In this document: in pieces, positions 8,076 through 16,904 of the stretch
Position numbering within the stretch: position 1 is the first letter of the stretch
Layout of the letters: every line of letters begins with the position of its first letter
Assembly: GCF_019443285.1 (NCBI RefSeq)
Contig: NZ_CP080327.1
Span: 2,104,001-2,168,000, forward strand
DNA from: Aquisediminimonas profunda
Lineage (GTDB): Bacteria; Pseudomonadota; Alphaproteobacteria; Sphingomonadales; Sphingomonadaceae
Direction of reading: 5' to 3'
DNA length: 64,000 nucleotides
Notes under the pieces: model-generated
The model's database searches: none
The model's input: only the letters and a program-made list of their open reading frames with translations
What the model was told of the DNA's origin: nothing
Made by a program: the position numbers and the translations under genes

Positions 8076-9083
8076 ATGGCGACGAAAGTTGCGATCAATG
8101 GTTTCGGACGCATCGGGCGGTTGGTCGCCCGTGCCATCCTCGAGCGCCCCGATTGCGGGCTCGAACTGGTTGCGATCAACGACCTTGCTGATGCCAAGTC
8201 GAACGCGATGCTTTTCAAACGCGACAGTGTGCACGGAACTTTCCCGGGTGATGTCAAGGCAGATGGAAACGACATCGTCGTCAATGGCAAGCGTATACAC
8301 GTCACTGCCGAGCGCGATCCGGCAAACCTGCCGCACGCGGCTAACGGCATCGATATTGCCCTTGAATGCACAGGTTTCTTTACGGATGCTGAAAGCGCCG
8401 GCAAGCACTTGACCGCGGGCGCGAAGCGCGTGCTCGTGTCTGCCCCGGCCAAGGGGGTAGACCTGACCGTTGTGTATGGCGTCAACCACGACAAATTGAC
8501 CGCCGATCACAAGATCGTATCGAATGCGTCATGCACGACAAACTGCCTCGCTCCTGTCGCGAAGGTCCTGAACGATGCAATTGGCATCGAACGCGGGCTT
8601 ATGACGACCATCCACGCCTATACGAACGACCAGAAGATCCTGGACCAGATTCATCCGGACATGCGCCGCGCGCGTGCCGCTGCCATGTCGATGATCCCGA
8701 CCACGACGGGTGCTGCGCGCGCTGTCGGAGAGGTCCTTCCCGAACTCAAAGGCAAGCTGGACGGCTCAGCCGTGCGAGTCCCGACCCCGAATGTCAGCAT
8801 GGTCGACCTGACCTTCACACCAAAGCGCGACACGACGCGCGATGAGGTGAACGCGATCCTTAAGGCGGCGTCGGAAGGGGCGTTGAAGGGCGTCCTTGAT
8901 TATACGGATGAACCGCTCGTTTCGATCGATCTCAACCATTGCAGCGCCAGTTCAACGGTCGACAGCCTCGAAACCGCCGTGCTGGAAGGCAAGCTCGTGC
9001 GTGTCCTCAGCTGGTACGACAATGAATGGGGCTTTTCGAACCGGATGGTCGATACGGCAGGCGCCATCGCCAAGCTGATCTGA
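8076..9083 (+). CDS. gap: Glyceraldehyde-3-phosphate dehydrogenase, type I
   Basis: This encodes 335 residues from the ATG at 8076, placed after GAGGGAG at 8061-8067; a TTG two codons earlier is less likely. It oxidises glyceraldehyde 3-phosphate to 1,3-bisphosphoglycerate. The Rossmann start is [13 protein letters not shown], the active-site cysteine lies in [12 protein letters not shown], and the substrate loop includes [11 protein letters not shown], followed by [18 protein letters not shown]. The C-terminal [12 protein letters not shown] is present. Coenzyme choice (NAD or NADP) is not certain from the sequence alone. Its TGA overlaps the pgk ATG by one base. Confidence 0.97.
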   Translation: MATKVAINGFGRIGRLVARAILERPDCGLELVAINDLADAKSNAMLFKRDSVHGTFPGDVKADGNDIVVNGKRIHVTAERDPANLPHAANGIDIALECTGFFTDAESAGKHLTAGAKRVLVSAPAKGVDLTVVYGVNHDKLTADHKIVSNASCTTNCLAPVAKVLNDAIGIERGLMTTIHAYTNDQKILDQIHPDMRRARAAAMSMIPTTTGAARAVGEVLPELKGKLDGSAVRVPTPNVSMVDLTFTPKRDTTRDEVNAILKAASEGALKGVLDYTDEPLVSIDLNHCSASSTVDSLETAVLEGKLVRVLSWYDNEWGFSNRMVDTAGAIAKLI

Positions 9084-10276
9084 TGGCTTTCCGGACGCTG
9101 GACGACATGGGTGATATTTCGGGCAAGCGGGTGCTTGTCCGGGAAGATCTCAATGTCCCGATGGCGGATGGCGTGGTTAGCGATGATACCCGTCTGAGGG
9201 CTACGATCGCCACTCTGTCGGAACTTGCTGATCGAGGCGCCAAGGTTCTGGTGTTGGCGCACTTCGGGCGCCCCAAAGGGCAGCCGGTTGCCAGCATGTC
9301 GCTCCGGCAAGTCGTGCCGGCGTTGTCTGAGGTGCTGGGACGGGGCGTCGATTTTCTTGAGGATTGTTGCGGTGAACTGATCGCAAGCAAGGTGCAAGAT
9401 CTTCCCAATGGAGCCATCTGCGTCCTTGAAAACACGCGTTTTCACAGCGGGGAAGAGAAGAATGATCCAGCCCTGGTCAGGGAAATGGCGAAGTTGGGTG
9501 ATTTCTATGTGAATGACGCCTTTTCTGCCGCGCACCGGGCGCATGCCTCTACCGAAGGGCTTGCCCATGCGCTCCCCGCATTTGCCGGTCGTGCCATGCA
9601 GGCCGAACTTGAGGCGCTTCAGAAAGCACTTGGAAAGCCGGAAAAGCCCGTTGCAGCGGTTGTGGGAGGGGCGAAAGTCTCGACCAAGCTTGACGTCCTG
9701 AAGCACCTTGTTGCGCGCGTTGATCATCTGATCATTGGCGGTGGAATGGCGAACACGTTTCTCGCAGCGCGCGGCGTCAATGTCGGGAAGTCTCTGTGCG
9801 AACATGATCTTACAGCCACGGCCAATGACATTCTCGACGCGGCGGACAAGGCTGGCTGCACTGTCCATTTGCCCTATGACGTTGTCGTCGCCAAGCAGTT
9901 TGCGGCCAATCCGCCGACACGCACTGTAAACGTGCACGAGGTCGCGGCCGATGAAATGATCCTTGATGTAGGGCCCGCGGCAGTCGAAGCGCTTGCGGAT
10001 GTATTGAAGACTTGCCGAACCCTCGTCTGGAACGGCCCGATGGGGGCATTCGAAACGCCACCATTTGACGCGGCGACCGTCGCATTGGCCCGCACGGCGG
10101 CCGCGCTGACGATTGAAGGGTCTCTGGTGTCGGTGGCTGGTGGTGGCGATACGGTCGCAGCGCTGAACCATGCAGGGGTAGCGGCTGATTTCACCTTTGT
10201 CTCGACTGCGGGCGGCGCCTTCCTCGAGTGGATGGAAGGTCGCGTGTTGCCTGGCGTTGAGGCTCTCGAGAGTTAG
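9083..10276 (+). CDS. pgk: Phosphoglycerate kinase
   Basis: This encodes 397 residues beginning [20 protein letters not shown]. It transfers a phosphate from 1,3-bisphosphoglycerate to ADP. The start overlaps the gap stop as TGATG, so the two are coupled. Visible motifs are the substrate-binding [37 protein letters not shown], the nucleotide-binding [14 protein letters not shown] and [11 protein letters not shown], and the terminal [12 protein letters not shown] with [16 protein letters not shown]. Length matches the bacterial monomeric enzyme. Confidence 0.97.
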   Translation: MAFRTLDDMGDISGKRVLVREDLNVPMADGVVSDDTRLRATIATLSELADRGAKVLVLAHFGRPKGQPVASMSLRQVVPALSEVLGRGVDFLEDCCGELIASKVQDLPNGAICVLENTRFHSGEEKNDPALVREMAKLGDFYVNDAFSAAHRAHASTEGLAHALPAFAGRAMQAELEALQKALGKPEKPVAAVVGGAKVSTKLDVLKHLVARVDHLIIGGGMANTFLAARGVNVGKSLCEHDLTATANDILDAADKAGCTVHLPYDVVVAKQFAANPPTRTVNVHEVAADEMILDVGPAAVEALADVLKTCRTLVWNGPMGAFETPPFDAATVALARTAAALTIEGSLVSVAGGGDTVAALNHAGVAADFTFVSTAGGAFLEWMEGRVLPGVEALES

Positions 10277-10314
10277 ATCAGTAATAGAAAAATTTAGCGG
10301 AGTTTATTAAGATC

Positions 10315-11208
10315 ATGTCCGAATTGAATTTGGCCGAAAAGATTGCGACGGGTTCAGGATTCATTGCCGCGCTGGATCAAAGCGGAGGGTCCACACCCAA
10401 AGCCTTGAAGGGCTACGGGATTGAGGAAGGTGCGTGGAACAGCGACGAGGAAATGTTTGCCCTAATCCACGCCATGCGTTCGCGCATCATCACCTCGCCG
10501 GCATTTACCGGGGACAAGGTTCTGGGTGCTATCCTCTTCGAGCGGACCATGGACGGCCAGGTCGGTGGCGTTCCTGCACCGCAGGCCCTGATTGAGCGCG
10601 GTGTCGTTCCCTTCATCAAGATCGACAAGGGCCTTGAGGACGAAGCAAACGGCGTTCAGCTCATGAAGCCCATGCCCGATCTGGAAGTCCTTCTCAGCCG
10701 CGCCCGCGGCTTGGGTGTGTTTGGCACCAAGGAGCGATCAGTCATAAACCTTGCCAATCGTGAAGGCATTGCTGCGATCGTGGCCCAACAGGTTGAAGTT
10801 GGCCTGCAGGTTCTGGCAAGCGGCCTTGTGCCGATCCTGGAGCCGGAGGTGAACATCAAGAGCCCGGAACGGGCCGATGCAGATGCCATTCTGCTCGATG
10901 AGCTGGCTCGGCAACTCTCGGCAATGCCGGGTGACGCAAAGGTGATGCTCAAGCTCTCCCTGCCCGTAAAGCCGGGCCATTTTGACGCTCTGGTCGACCA
11001 TCCGCGAGTACTGCGTGTGGTGGCACTGTCGGGCGGATACAAAAGGCCCGAAGCCTGCGTGGAACTGGCCAAGAATCGCGGCATCATTGCGAGCTTCAGC
11101 CGCGCTTTGCTGGAGGATCTGCGCGCCGGGATGAGCGACGATGAATTCAATGCCTCGCTCGGGGGCGCAATAGATGAAATTTACGCTGCCTCGACCTTCA
11201 AGGGCTGA
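10315..11208 (+). CDS. Fructose-bisphosphate aldolase, class I
   Basis: This encodes 297 residues. It cleaves or forms fructose 1,6-bisphosphate through a lysine Schiff base, without a metal. Class I features are the N-terminal ALDQSGGSTPKAL, the ILEPEVNIKSPERAD block, and the likely Schiff-base lysine in VMLKLSLPVKPG, followed by ALSGGYKRPEAC. This is the short bacterial form of the class I family; the metal-dependent class II enzyme common in bacteria is not seen in the window. It follows pgk after 38 bases and precedes thiE by 11, so it is probably in the same transcript. Confidence 0.93.
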   Translation: MSELNLAEKIATGSGFIAALDQSGGSTPKALKGYGIEEGAWNSDEEMFALIHAMRSRIITSPAFTGDKVLGAILFERTMDGQVGGVPAPQALIERGVVPFIKIDKGLEDEANGVQLMKPMPDLEVLLSRARGLGVFGTKERSVINLANREGIAAIVAQQVEVGLQVLASGLVPILEPEVNIKSPERADADAILLDELARQLSAMPGDAKVMLKLSLPVKPGHFDALVDHPRVLRVVALSGGYKRPEACVELAKNRGIIASFSRALLEDLRAGMSDDEFNASLGGAIDEIYAASTFKG

Positions 11209-11219
11209 GTTGGAAGGGG

Positions 11220-11891
11220 ATGGACGAACAGGATCTGGACCCGGACTTCGCGGAACGCTTCCATCGGGAACGGCGTCCGCCATGCCAGCTCTATCTGATT
11301 TCGCCGCAAACTCTGTCGGCAGGCTTTGAAGATCGCCTCAGGGCAGCGCTGGACGCGGCACCGGTTGCAGCATTCCAGCTCCGCCTCAAGGGCATTGATG
11401 ATCATGCAATTGCCCGCGCTGCGGAGCCGCTCCAGAAGATCTGCGCGGACCATGATACGGCGTTCATCATCAACGACAGTATCAGCCTGGCCAAAAGGCT
11501 GGGCGCTGACGGTGTTCATCTCGGTCAGGACGATGGCGATCCTCGCGATGCGCGTGCGATACTTGGCAAGGATGTGCAAATCGGTGTCACCTGCCACAAC
11601 AGCCGGCACCTTGCGATGGAAGCGGGCGAAGCCGGAGCAGACTATGTTGCATTCGGCGCATTCTATCCGACCGGTACAAAGAAGGTGGAATATTTTGCGG
11701 AACCTGAAATTCTCAGCTGGTGGAATACCCTGTTTCCGCTGCCCTGCGTGGCGATTGGCGGGATTACGCCACAGAATGCTCCGCCACTTGTAGCGGCGGG
11801 AGCGGATTTCATTGCGGTTTCAGGTGCCGTCTGGAATGCAAGCGAAGGAGAAGCTTCAGCTGTTCTTGCATTTAGCGGCATATTGGCCTGA
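11220..11891 (+). CDS. thiE: Thiamine phosphate synthase
   Basis: This encodes 223 residues. It joins the pyrimidine and thiazole halves of thiamine phosphate. Family motifs are clear: FIINDSISLAKRLGADGVHL, then GQDDGDPRDAR, IGVTCHNSRHLAMEAGEAGA, DYVAFGAFYPTGTKK and the C-terminal phosphate-binding VAIGGITPQNAPPL with AVSGAVWNA. The N-terminal 20 residues are charged and longer than in the E. coli enzyme. It closes the tkt-gap-pgk-fba series with 11 bases after fba. A thiamine gene next to a ThDP-dependent transketolase is a plausible cofactor link. Confidence 0.9.
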   Translation: MDEQDLDPDFAERFHRERRPPCQLYLISPQTLSAGFEDRLRAALDAAPVAAFQLRLKGIDDHAIARAAEPLQKICADHDTAFIINDSISLAKRLGADGVHLGQDDGDPRDARAILGKDVQIGVTCHNSRHLAMEAGEAGADYVAFGAFYPTGTKKVEYFAEPEILSWWNTLFPLPCVAIGGITPQNAPPLVAAGADFIAVSGAVWNASEGEASAVLAFSGILA

Positions 11892-11955
11892 TTGGCATGG
11901 TACGAAGCTCCAGTGAGGCGGCTGTCGGACTTGGAGCGAAGAGGGAGAGGCATTG

Positions 11956-13059
11956 ATGCTGACCAAGGGCGATGAGTATCCGATCCACCAGACGCCAGAG
12001 CCGATTGCCTTTTCCGGCACGGACCGGAATTTCTATGATCGTTATTTCTTCTGCGGCTATAATCCGGACGGCAGCGGCTATTTTGCTGCGGCATTTGGCG
12101 TCTATCCACACCTGAACATTGCCGACGCGCATTTTTCGACCCTTCGCGACGGAACCCAGCACTGCGTCCACGCTTCGCGTCTCTTGAACATGGAGCGCAT
12201 GGACCTCCAGGTCGGTCCGATCCGGATTGAAGTGATCGAGCCGCTCCAAAAGATTCGGCTGATCATAGATGACCATGAAGGCGTCGCAGCTGATGTAGTT
12301 TTCACAGGACGCGCCGGGCCGTTGCAGGAACCGCGCTTTACCCGGCGCAGCGGGCCGCGACTCTTCATGGATCTGACCCGCTTCACCCAGAACATGGGCG
12401 TGACGGGCTGGACATCCGTCGACGGCCAGCGGATTGATTATAGCCACGGTCTTGGCACACGAGACAGGAGCTGGGGAGTCCGCCCTATTGGTGCAGCTGA
12501 TACCCAACCGGTTGTACCGATGGCTTTACCTCAATTCTATTGGCTTTGGGCCCCAACGAACTTTCCCGGTCTCTCCCTTTTTGCCCATGTGAACGAGGAT
12601 GATACCGGCGCTCCCTGGAACAGCCGTGCCGCGCTTGCCATGGATGGGGCCGGCCAAGGCGAAGTCCTGCATTTGAAGGACGAGCATTTCACGGTCGACT
12701 GGTTGCCGGGGACACGTCATGCTCGATCGGTGACGCTTGACGTGGTCGATCCATCCGGTCGGGATCATCAGGTGAGTTGGACGCCAATCGCGCAATTCCA
12801 GATGAAAGGCATCGGCTATGGCCATCCGGAATGGACTCATGGCGGCTGGAAAGGCGAACTGTCCGTCGCGAGAGAGGATTTCAGGCCTGATGGGCTCGAT
12901 CCGCTGCTTTTGCCTCATCTGCACGTACAGACGCTGTGCTCGGCACGCCACGAAGGCGGTGGCGCGGCTTCCGACGGCATTGGTATAGTCGAGCAGCTTG
13001 TCATTGGCCCGCATAAGCCAAGTCGCTTTGTCGGGCTTAACGACGGTGCAAGTGGCTAG
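11956..13059 (+). CDS. CrtC/AttH-like lipocalin-type protein of unknown function
   Basis: This encodes 367 residues from the ATG at 11956, seven bases after a purine-rich ribosome site (GAGGGAGAGG). There is no signal peptide or membrane segment. The sequence is rich in tryptophan, aromatic and beta-strand segments (FYWLWAPTNFPGLSLFAHVN, DRSWGVRPIG, YGHPEWTHGGW), as in the two-lobed lipocalin-like fold of hydroxyneurosporene synthase/AttH relatives. Conserved acid-aromatic patches such as RDRSWG recur in that group. Relatives often sit beside CoA-dependent catabolic genes, and here a CaiB-type CoA-transferase follows. The substrate is unknown; a hydratase/isomerase or a binding role on terpenoid or steroid-like compounds is possible. 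The family call is from pattern memory. Confidence 0.62.
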   Translation: MLTKGDEYPIHQTPEPIAFSGTDRNFYDRYFFCGYNPDGSGYFAAAFGVYPHLNIADAHFSTLRDGTQHCVHASRLLNMERMDLQVGPIRIEVIEPLQKIRLIIDDHEGVAADVVFTGRAGPLQEPRFTRRSGPRLFMDLTRFTQNMGVTGWTSVDGQRIDYSHGLGTRDRSWGVRPIGAADTQPVVPMALPQFYWLWAPTNFPGLSLFAHVNEDDTGAPWNSRAALAMDGAGQGEVLHLKDEHFTVDWLPGTRHARSVTLDVVDPSGRDHQVSWTPIAQFQMKGIGYGHPEWTHGGWKGELSVAREDFRPDGLDPLLLPHLHVQTLCSARHEGGGAASDGIGIVEQLVIGPHKPSRFVGLNDGASG

Positions 13060-13125
13060 TCGCGCCGAGCGGAACTGCGGCGCAACGCATTTGACATTTC
13101 GGCTTGGGCAACGACAGTAAGTGTC

Positions 13126-14322
13126 ATGACACAGAGACCCGCTCCACTTACCGGCCGCCGAATTCTCGACCTATCCCGCGTCCTTGCCGGCCCTTGGTGC
13201 ACGATGATTCTGGCTGACCTTGGCGCAGAGGTAATCAAGGTCGAAAATCCTCATGGCGGCGATGATACGCGCGCGTGGGGTCCGCCTGATGCTGCGGGAG
13301 AATCGGCCTATTATCTGTGCGCGAACCGCAACAAGAAATCCGTTGCGATCGATCTGTCGTGCGCGGCCGGGCAAGAGGCTGTGAAAGCTATTGCGGCGAC
13401 GTCCGATGTGCTTGTCGAGAATTTCAAATTAGGTGGGCTCGACAAATATGGTCTTGGTTACGACCAGCTGTCTCAACAATTCCCCGGCCTCATCTATTGC
13501 TCGATCTCCGGCTACGGCCGCCATAGTCCGCGTGCGGCAGAGCCAGGATATGATTATGTCATTCAAGCTGAAGGTGGCATGATGGCGATCAATGGTGACG
13601 CGGACCGGCCGCCCGTAAAGGTGGCCGTAGCAGTTGCCGACCTCTTTACGGGCATGTTTGCGGCGCAGGCTATCCTTGCAGCCATCATTGCCAAGGACCG
13701 GGACGGCCTTGGCCAGCATATCGACATGGCGCTGTTTGATGCCCAGTTGGCCATGCTGGCCAACGTCGGATCGGGCGCGCTCGTATCCGGCAAGGAGCCG
13801 GTACGCTATGGCAATGCCCATCCCACGGTTGTGCCTTACCAGACTTTTGAAACTGCTGATGTCGCCATTGTGATCTCTGTCGGGAATGATCATCAGTTCG
13901 GTCACCTGTGCCGCGAACTTCTGAAAAGGCCGGACATCGCCGACGATGAACGCTTTGCAACGAATAGCGCACGCGTAATCCATCGCGAGGCGCTGATCCC
14001 GATCCTTCGGGACCTGATCCGCCAGCATCCCAGCGAATGGTGGCTGACGGAACTCCGTCGTGTCGGGGTGCCATGCGGCGCGGTCCGTTCCATGCACGCC
14101 GCCTTGTCGGCTCCGGAAGCCATTGCACGTGACATGGTCTTGAGCGTTGCCCACCCGCTTGCCGGGCATGTGCCTTTGATCGGCTCTCCATTGAAGCTGG
14201 CCGATACGCCTGTCGTGACGCCGAAGGCGCCGCCGCTGCTTGGCGAACATAGTATGGATGTGCTGGGTGGGTTGCTGGGTTATGATGCCGCGCAGATTGC
14301 GGCGGCTGCGGGTCAGACCTGA
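13126..14322 (+). CDS. CaiB/BaiF family (class III) CoA-transferase
   Basis: This encodes 398 residues. It moves CoA between an acyl-CoA and a free acid through an aspartyl-CoA intermediate. The N-terminus is characteristic: RRILDLSRVLAGPWCTMILA, DLGAEVIKVENPHGGDDTR, and NRNKKSVAIDLSCAAG. The catalytic aspartate is likely in VAVADLFTGMFAAQAI. The C-terminal half has LIGSPLKLADTP and LLGEHSMDVLGG, also typical. Substrate specificity cannot be read. It lies 66 bases after the lipocalin-type gene and ends by overlapping the convergent small gene by 10 bases. Confidence 0.9.
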   Translation: MTQRPAPLTGRRILDLSRVLAGPWCTMILADLGAEVIKVENPHGGDDTRAWGPPDAAGESAYYLCANRNKKSVAIDLSCAAGQEAVKAIAATSDVLVENFKLGGLDKYGLGYDQLSQQFPGLIYCSISGYGRHSPRAAEPGYDYVIQAEGGMMAINGDADRPPVKVAVAVADLFTGMFAAQAILAAIIAKDRDGLGQHIDMALFDAQLAMLANVGSGALVSGKEPVRYGNAHPTVVPYQTFETADVAIVISVGNDHQFGHLCRELLKRPDIADDERFATNSARVIHREALIPILRDLIRQHPSEWWLTELRRVGVPCGAVRSMHAALSAPEAIARDMVLSVAHPLAGHVPLIGSPLKLADTPVVTPKAPPLLGEHSMDVLGGLLGYDAAQIAAAAGQT

Positions 14323-14525
14323 GCGCGCACAGCGTCCAGGATCTTGGCGCCGCCCATGAAGACTGCACCTGTGCAGGCAAGGAAAAGCAGCTTTCCTCCG
14401 AAACCGGGATATTGGTCGAGGTAGATAATTCCGCGTTCTACAGACCCGAGCGCCAGCGCATAAATAATGGCGTAGGCTTCCCATTTGGTCTTGATGATGA
14501 ACAGTCTTTTTATCTTTGCTCCCAT
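14313..14525 (-). CDS. Small membrane protein of unknown function, possible CtrA target
   Basis: This encodes 70 residues, beginning MGAKIKRLFIIKTKWEAYAI. It has two hydrophobic segments (AYAIIYALALGSVERGIIYL and KLLFLACTGAVFMGGAKIL) and a positively charged N-terminus, so it is probably an inner-membrane protein with both ends in the cytoplasm. I do not recognise the family. A TTAA-N7-TTAA site lies 67 bases before the start. The 3' end overlaps the convergent CoA-transferase gene by 10 bases. Confidence 0.7.
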   Translation of the reverse strand: MGAKIKRLFIIKTKWEAYAIIYALALGSVERGIIYLDQYPGFGGKLLFLACTGAVFMGGAKILDAVRAQV

Positions 14526-14591
14526 AGGCAGAAGTTAAGCAAGCATCGAGCCAAGCCCGGAAATCGGGGATTCACCTGTTGAGACTTATGG

Positions 14592-14606
14592 TTAATTGTA
14601 AATTAA
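14592..14606. promoter_or_regulatory. Candidate CtrA-binding site (TTAA-N7-TTAA)
   Basis: The two TTAA half-sites at 14592-14595 and 14603-14606 are seven bases apart, the arrangement bound by the alphaproteobacterial cell-cycle regulator CtrA. The site lies in the 116-base gap 14526-14641, before the small membrane protein gene on the minus strand and after the end of astB. The CtrA-controlling kinase gene cckA is also in this window. An A/T-rich chance match is possible. Confidence 0.45.
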
Positions 14607-14641
14607 TCCGACACTTTGGGCGATTGCTCGGCAGCCGTCGA

Positions 14642-15886
14642 TTACGCCAGTTCTCCAAGATCGAGCGCCATCAGCAGTGACGCGCGGGCTTGGCCAATCT
14701 GGTGCCAGAGCTCGGGGTCGGCAAGCCGGCCCGGTTCGATTGTTTCGGGCCAATGCGTGGCGACGATGTCTTCGATGCGATCCAACGTAGCGTCATCAAC
14801 AAGGAAGCGGGGATCGACTGTTTCCGGATCACAGACGACCCGCAGCCGAAGGCAGGCCGGGCCACCGCCGTTGGCCATCGACTGACGAACGTCGACGGGG
14901 ATCAGCTGGCGGATCGGGCCATCACCCGCGACCATTTCCGAGAGCCAGCGCCAAACCCGCGAGTTGTCCTGCGCTTCGGTCGGGAGGACTAATGCCATTC
15001 CCCCGTTTGGAAGTGTCACCAGTTGGGCATTGAACAGGTAGGACTGAATTGCATCGGACAGGCTGACAGCGGCCGTGGGGACCTCAACGATCTCGACCTG
15101 CGGCAGCAGCGCCCGCAGATCCCTGTAAAAACTGTCCTTGTCTGCAAAAGCCAGTTCGTGTGCGAAAAGGACGCGCTCGTTTGCAACAGCGACAACGTCG
15201 TTGTGGAAGGCTCCAGCTGCAATTGCTTCTTCCGATTGCTGGACGAATAACGCTCGCGAGACACCATGGAGCCGCGCGACCGACCTTGACGCTTCGATGT
15301 GCTGGCGTGCGGGGAAGGGACCGCCTGTCACGCCGTAAACAAAAATCTCGACGCCCGGCGCATCATGCATCGCTGAAAGCCGCATGTGATTGGCAGCGCC
15401 TTCGTCACCAAATGGCGCTGGAATAGGGCCATGCACAGTGAAGGCCGGATTGGCGAATGCCAATCGGAGTTGTGCCAATGTGCCCTGCCATTCGTGACTG
15501 CGATGCGGCATCGTCACGAGGTTAGCGACGGTCAGGTGACATGTCCCGTCTTCAGTGTCGGCGGCAGGCGAAACCGTTGCCGCATTGGCCGCCCACATTG
15601 ACGACGCGGACAGGGCATTGGCAAGCAATTCGACCGGTGCCGTTTCGGGAGCACATCCGAGCGATGCCAGCCAGGCGCGATCCGGCCTGCTTTGTGGCAG
15701 GAAGACTCCTTGCGTCAGGCCAAGTGCAATATTGGCACGCATCTTGGCGATTCCCTGGAGGGCTGCCGAGCGAGGCTGCGACGTGCCGCCGGCATTTTTT
15801 GCGGACGCCAGATTGCCGAGGCTCAGACCGGCATAATTGTGACTGGGGCCGATCAGTCCGTCGAAATTGATCTCCACAACTGCCAT
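14642..15886 (-). CDS. astB: N-succinylarginine dihydrolase
   Basis: This encodes 414 residues. It hydrolyses succinylarginine to succinylornithine, two ammonia and CO2 in the AST pathway of arginine breakdown. The ATG at 15886 gives the standard N-terminus (MAVVEINFDGLIGPSHNYAG) and lies one base after the astA stop; an ATG six codons earlier is less likely. Visible family features are GLSLGNLASAKNAG, SSMWAANAATVSPAADT with its DGTCHLTVANL continuation, GAANHMRLS, AAGAFHNDVVAVAN with the conserved HND, and QSMANGGGPACLRLRV carrying the catalytic cysteine. Length is typical. It is the last gene of an M20 hydrolase-astA-astB operon. Confidence 0.95.
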   Translation of the reverse strand: MAVVEINFDGLIGPSHNYAGLSLGNLASAKNAGGTSQPRSAALQGIAKMRANIALGLTQGVFLPQSRPDRAWLASLGCAPETAPVELLANALSASSMWAANAATVSPAADTEDGTCHLTVANLVTMPHRSHEWQGTLAQLRLAFANPAFTVHGPIPAPFGDEGAANHMRLSAMHDAPGVEIFVYGVTGGPFPARQHIEASRSVARLHGVSRALFVQQSEEAIAAGAFHNDVVAVANERVLFAHELAFADKDSFYRDLRALLPQVEIVEVPTAAVSLSDAIQSYLFNAQLVTLPNGGMALVLPTEAQDNSRVWRWLSEMVAGDGPIRQLIPVDVRQSMANGGGPACLRLRVVCDPETVDPRFLVDDATLDRIEDIVATHWPETIEPGRLADPELWHQIGQARASLLMALDLGELA

Positions 15887-15887
15887 C

Positions 15888-16904
15888 TTACCACCGTGCG
15901 ACATGAGTGATCGTGTCGCCCTTTCCTACGCCCAGCGCCTTTGCGCCTTCCGGGTCGATCAGAACGCCACCGTCAACAGGGCTGATGTGTGCATAGGCCG
16001 CCTTGAATCCCGACAGTCGGCCATGCGCTGCAAGCACCTTTGTCTCTCCACCCTGCTGGATATCGACAATCGTGCTGTCCTGGGCCTCGCAAATGCTGCG
16101 GACCATATCGGTGCGCGCGGTCATCGTCGGCCCACCGTCAAAAATGTCGATATAGTTTTCCCAGCGGAATCCTTCATTTTCGAGCATGCGCATTGCGGCG
16201 CGGCCCGACGGGTGGGGCAAGCCGATCACCGCTCGTGCCGTTTCGGGCAGCATTGCAGTGTAGATCGGGTGTTTTGGCATAAGGTCTGCGATAAACTGGT
16301 TGCCGTTGACCGCATTGAATTGATCGGCGTCCTGAAAATTCATGCCAAAGAAGCGTCCTGCAACGCCATCCCAGAACGGCGATCCGCCCGCTTCATCAAT
16401 GATGCCCCGCAATTCCGCCAGAATCCGGTCTGCAAAGCGAGCACGATGATTGCGGATGAAGAGGTAGCGGCTCCTCGCAATGAGCATGCCAAGACCGCCA
16501 GCTCGCTCCCCAGGGTGCAGAAACAAACCACCGACTTCGCTCGATCCTTCAAGGTCCGTCGAAAGGGTCAGCATGTCTGCCCTGAAAGTGCGACCGAGCT
16601 CCTCACTGTGCTGCGTCAGCGCCCCAATGCGATAGGAGTAGAACGGCCACTTCTGCCCGACCTGGGAAAAGAGCTGGCATGTTCCCCGAACATCGCCATG
16701 GTCGGTGTTTTCAAGGACAAGGACAAACAGGTCGTCGCCGAGCACATCATCGTCTCGATCGAATGCCAGGATGGATTTTTCGATCTTCGCTGCCAGTGAC
16801 TTCCGGTCAGGGGGCAGGTTCGTAAAGCCCCCGCCGGTCAGCTTTGCCATTTCGTAAAGCGGCTGCAGATCGAGCGCATTGGCGGCGCGAATCCTGAAGG
16901 TCAT
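15888..16904 (-). CDS. astA: Arginine N-succinyltransferase
   Basis: This encodes 338 residues. It transfers succinate from succinyl-CoA to arginine, the first step of the AST pathway. The N-terminus RIRAANALDLQPLYEMAKLT and the following GGGFTNLPPDRKSL are typical, as are GGLFLHPGERAGGLGMLIAR (acyl-CoA binding of the GNAT-like fold), FWDGVAGRFFGMNF, and PSGRAAMRMLENEGF. It is a single chain of usual length rather than the two-subunit AruF/AruG form seen in some pseudomonads. It overlaps the upstream M20 gene by 4 bases and is separated from astB by one base. Confidence 0.95.
   Translation of the reverse strand: MTFRIRAANALDLQPLYEMAKLTGGGFTNLPPDRKSLAAKIEKSILAFDRDDDVLGDDLFVLVLENTDHGDVRGTCQLFSQVGQKWPFYSYRIGALTQHSEELGRTFRADMLTLSTDLEGSSEVGGLFLHPGERAGGLGMLIARSRYLFIRNHRARFADRILAELRGIIDEAGGSPFWDGVAGRFFGMNFQDADQFNAVNGNQFIADLMPKHPIYTAMLPETARAVIGLPHPSGRAAMRMLENEGFRWENYIDIFDGGPTMTARTDMVRSICEAQDSTIVDIQQGGETKVLAAHGRLSGFKAAYAHISPVDGGVLIDPEGAKALGVGKGDTITHVARW

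Noticed and set aside
8900-10171. Minus-strand open frame of about 423 codons
   Set aside because: Opposite gap and pgk, whose motifs are unambiguous; shadow of GC-rich third positions.
15867-16799. Long plus-strand open frame opposite astA
   Set aside because: Antisense to a clear astA gene, and the composition is unlike a real protein.
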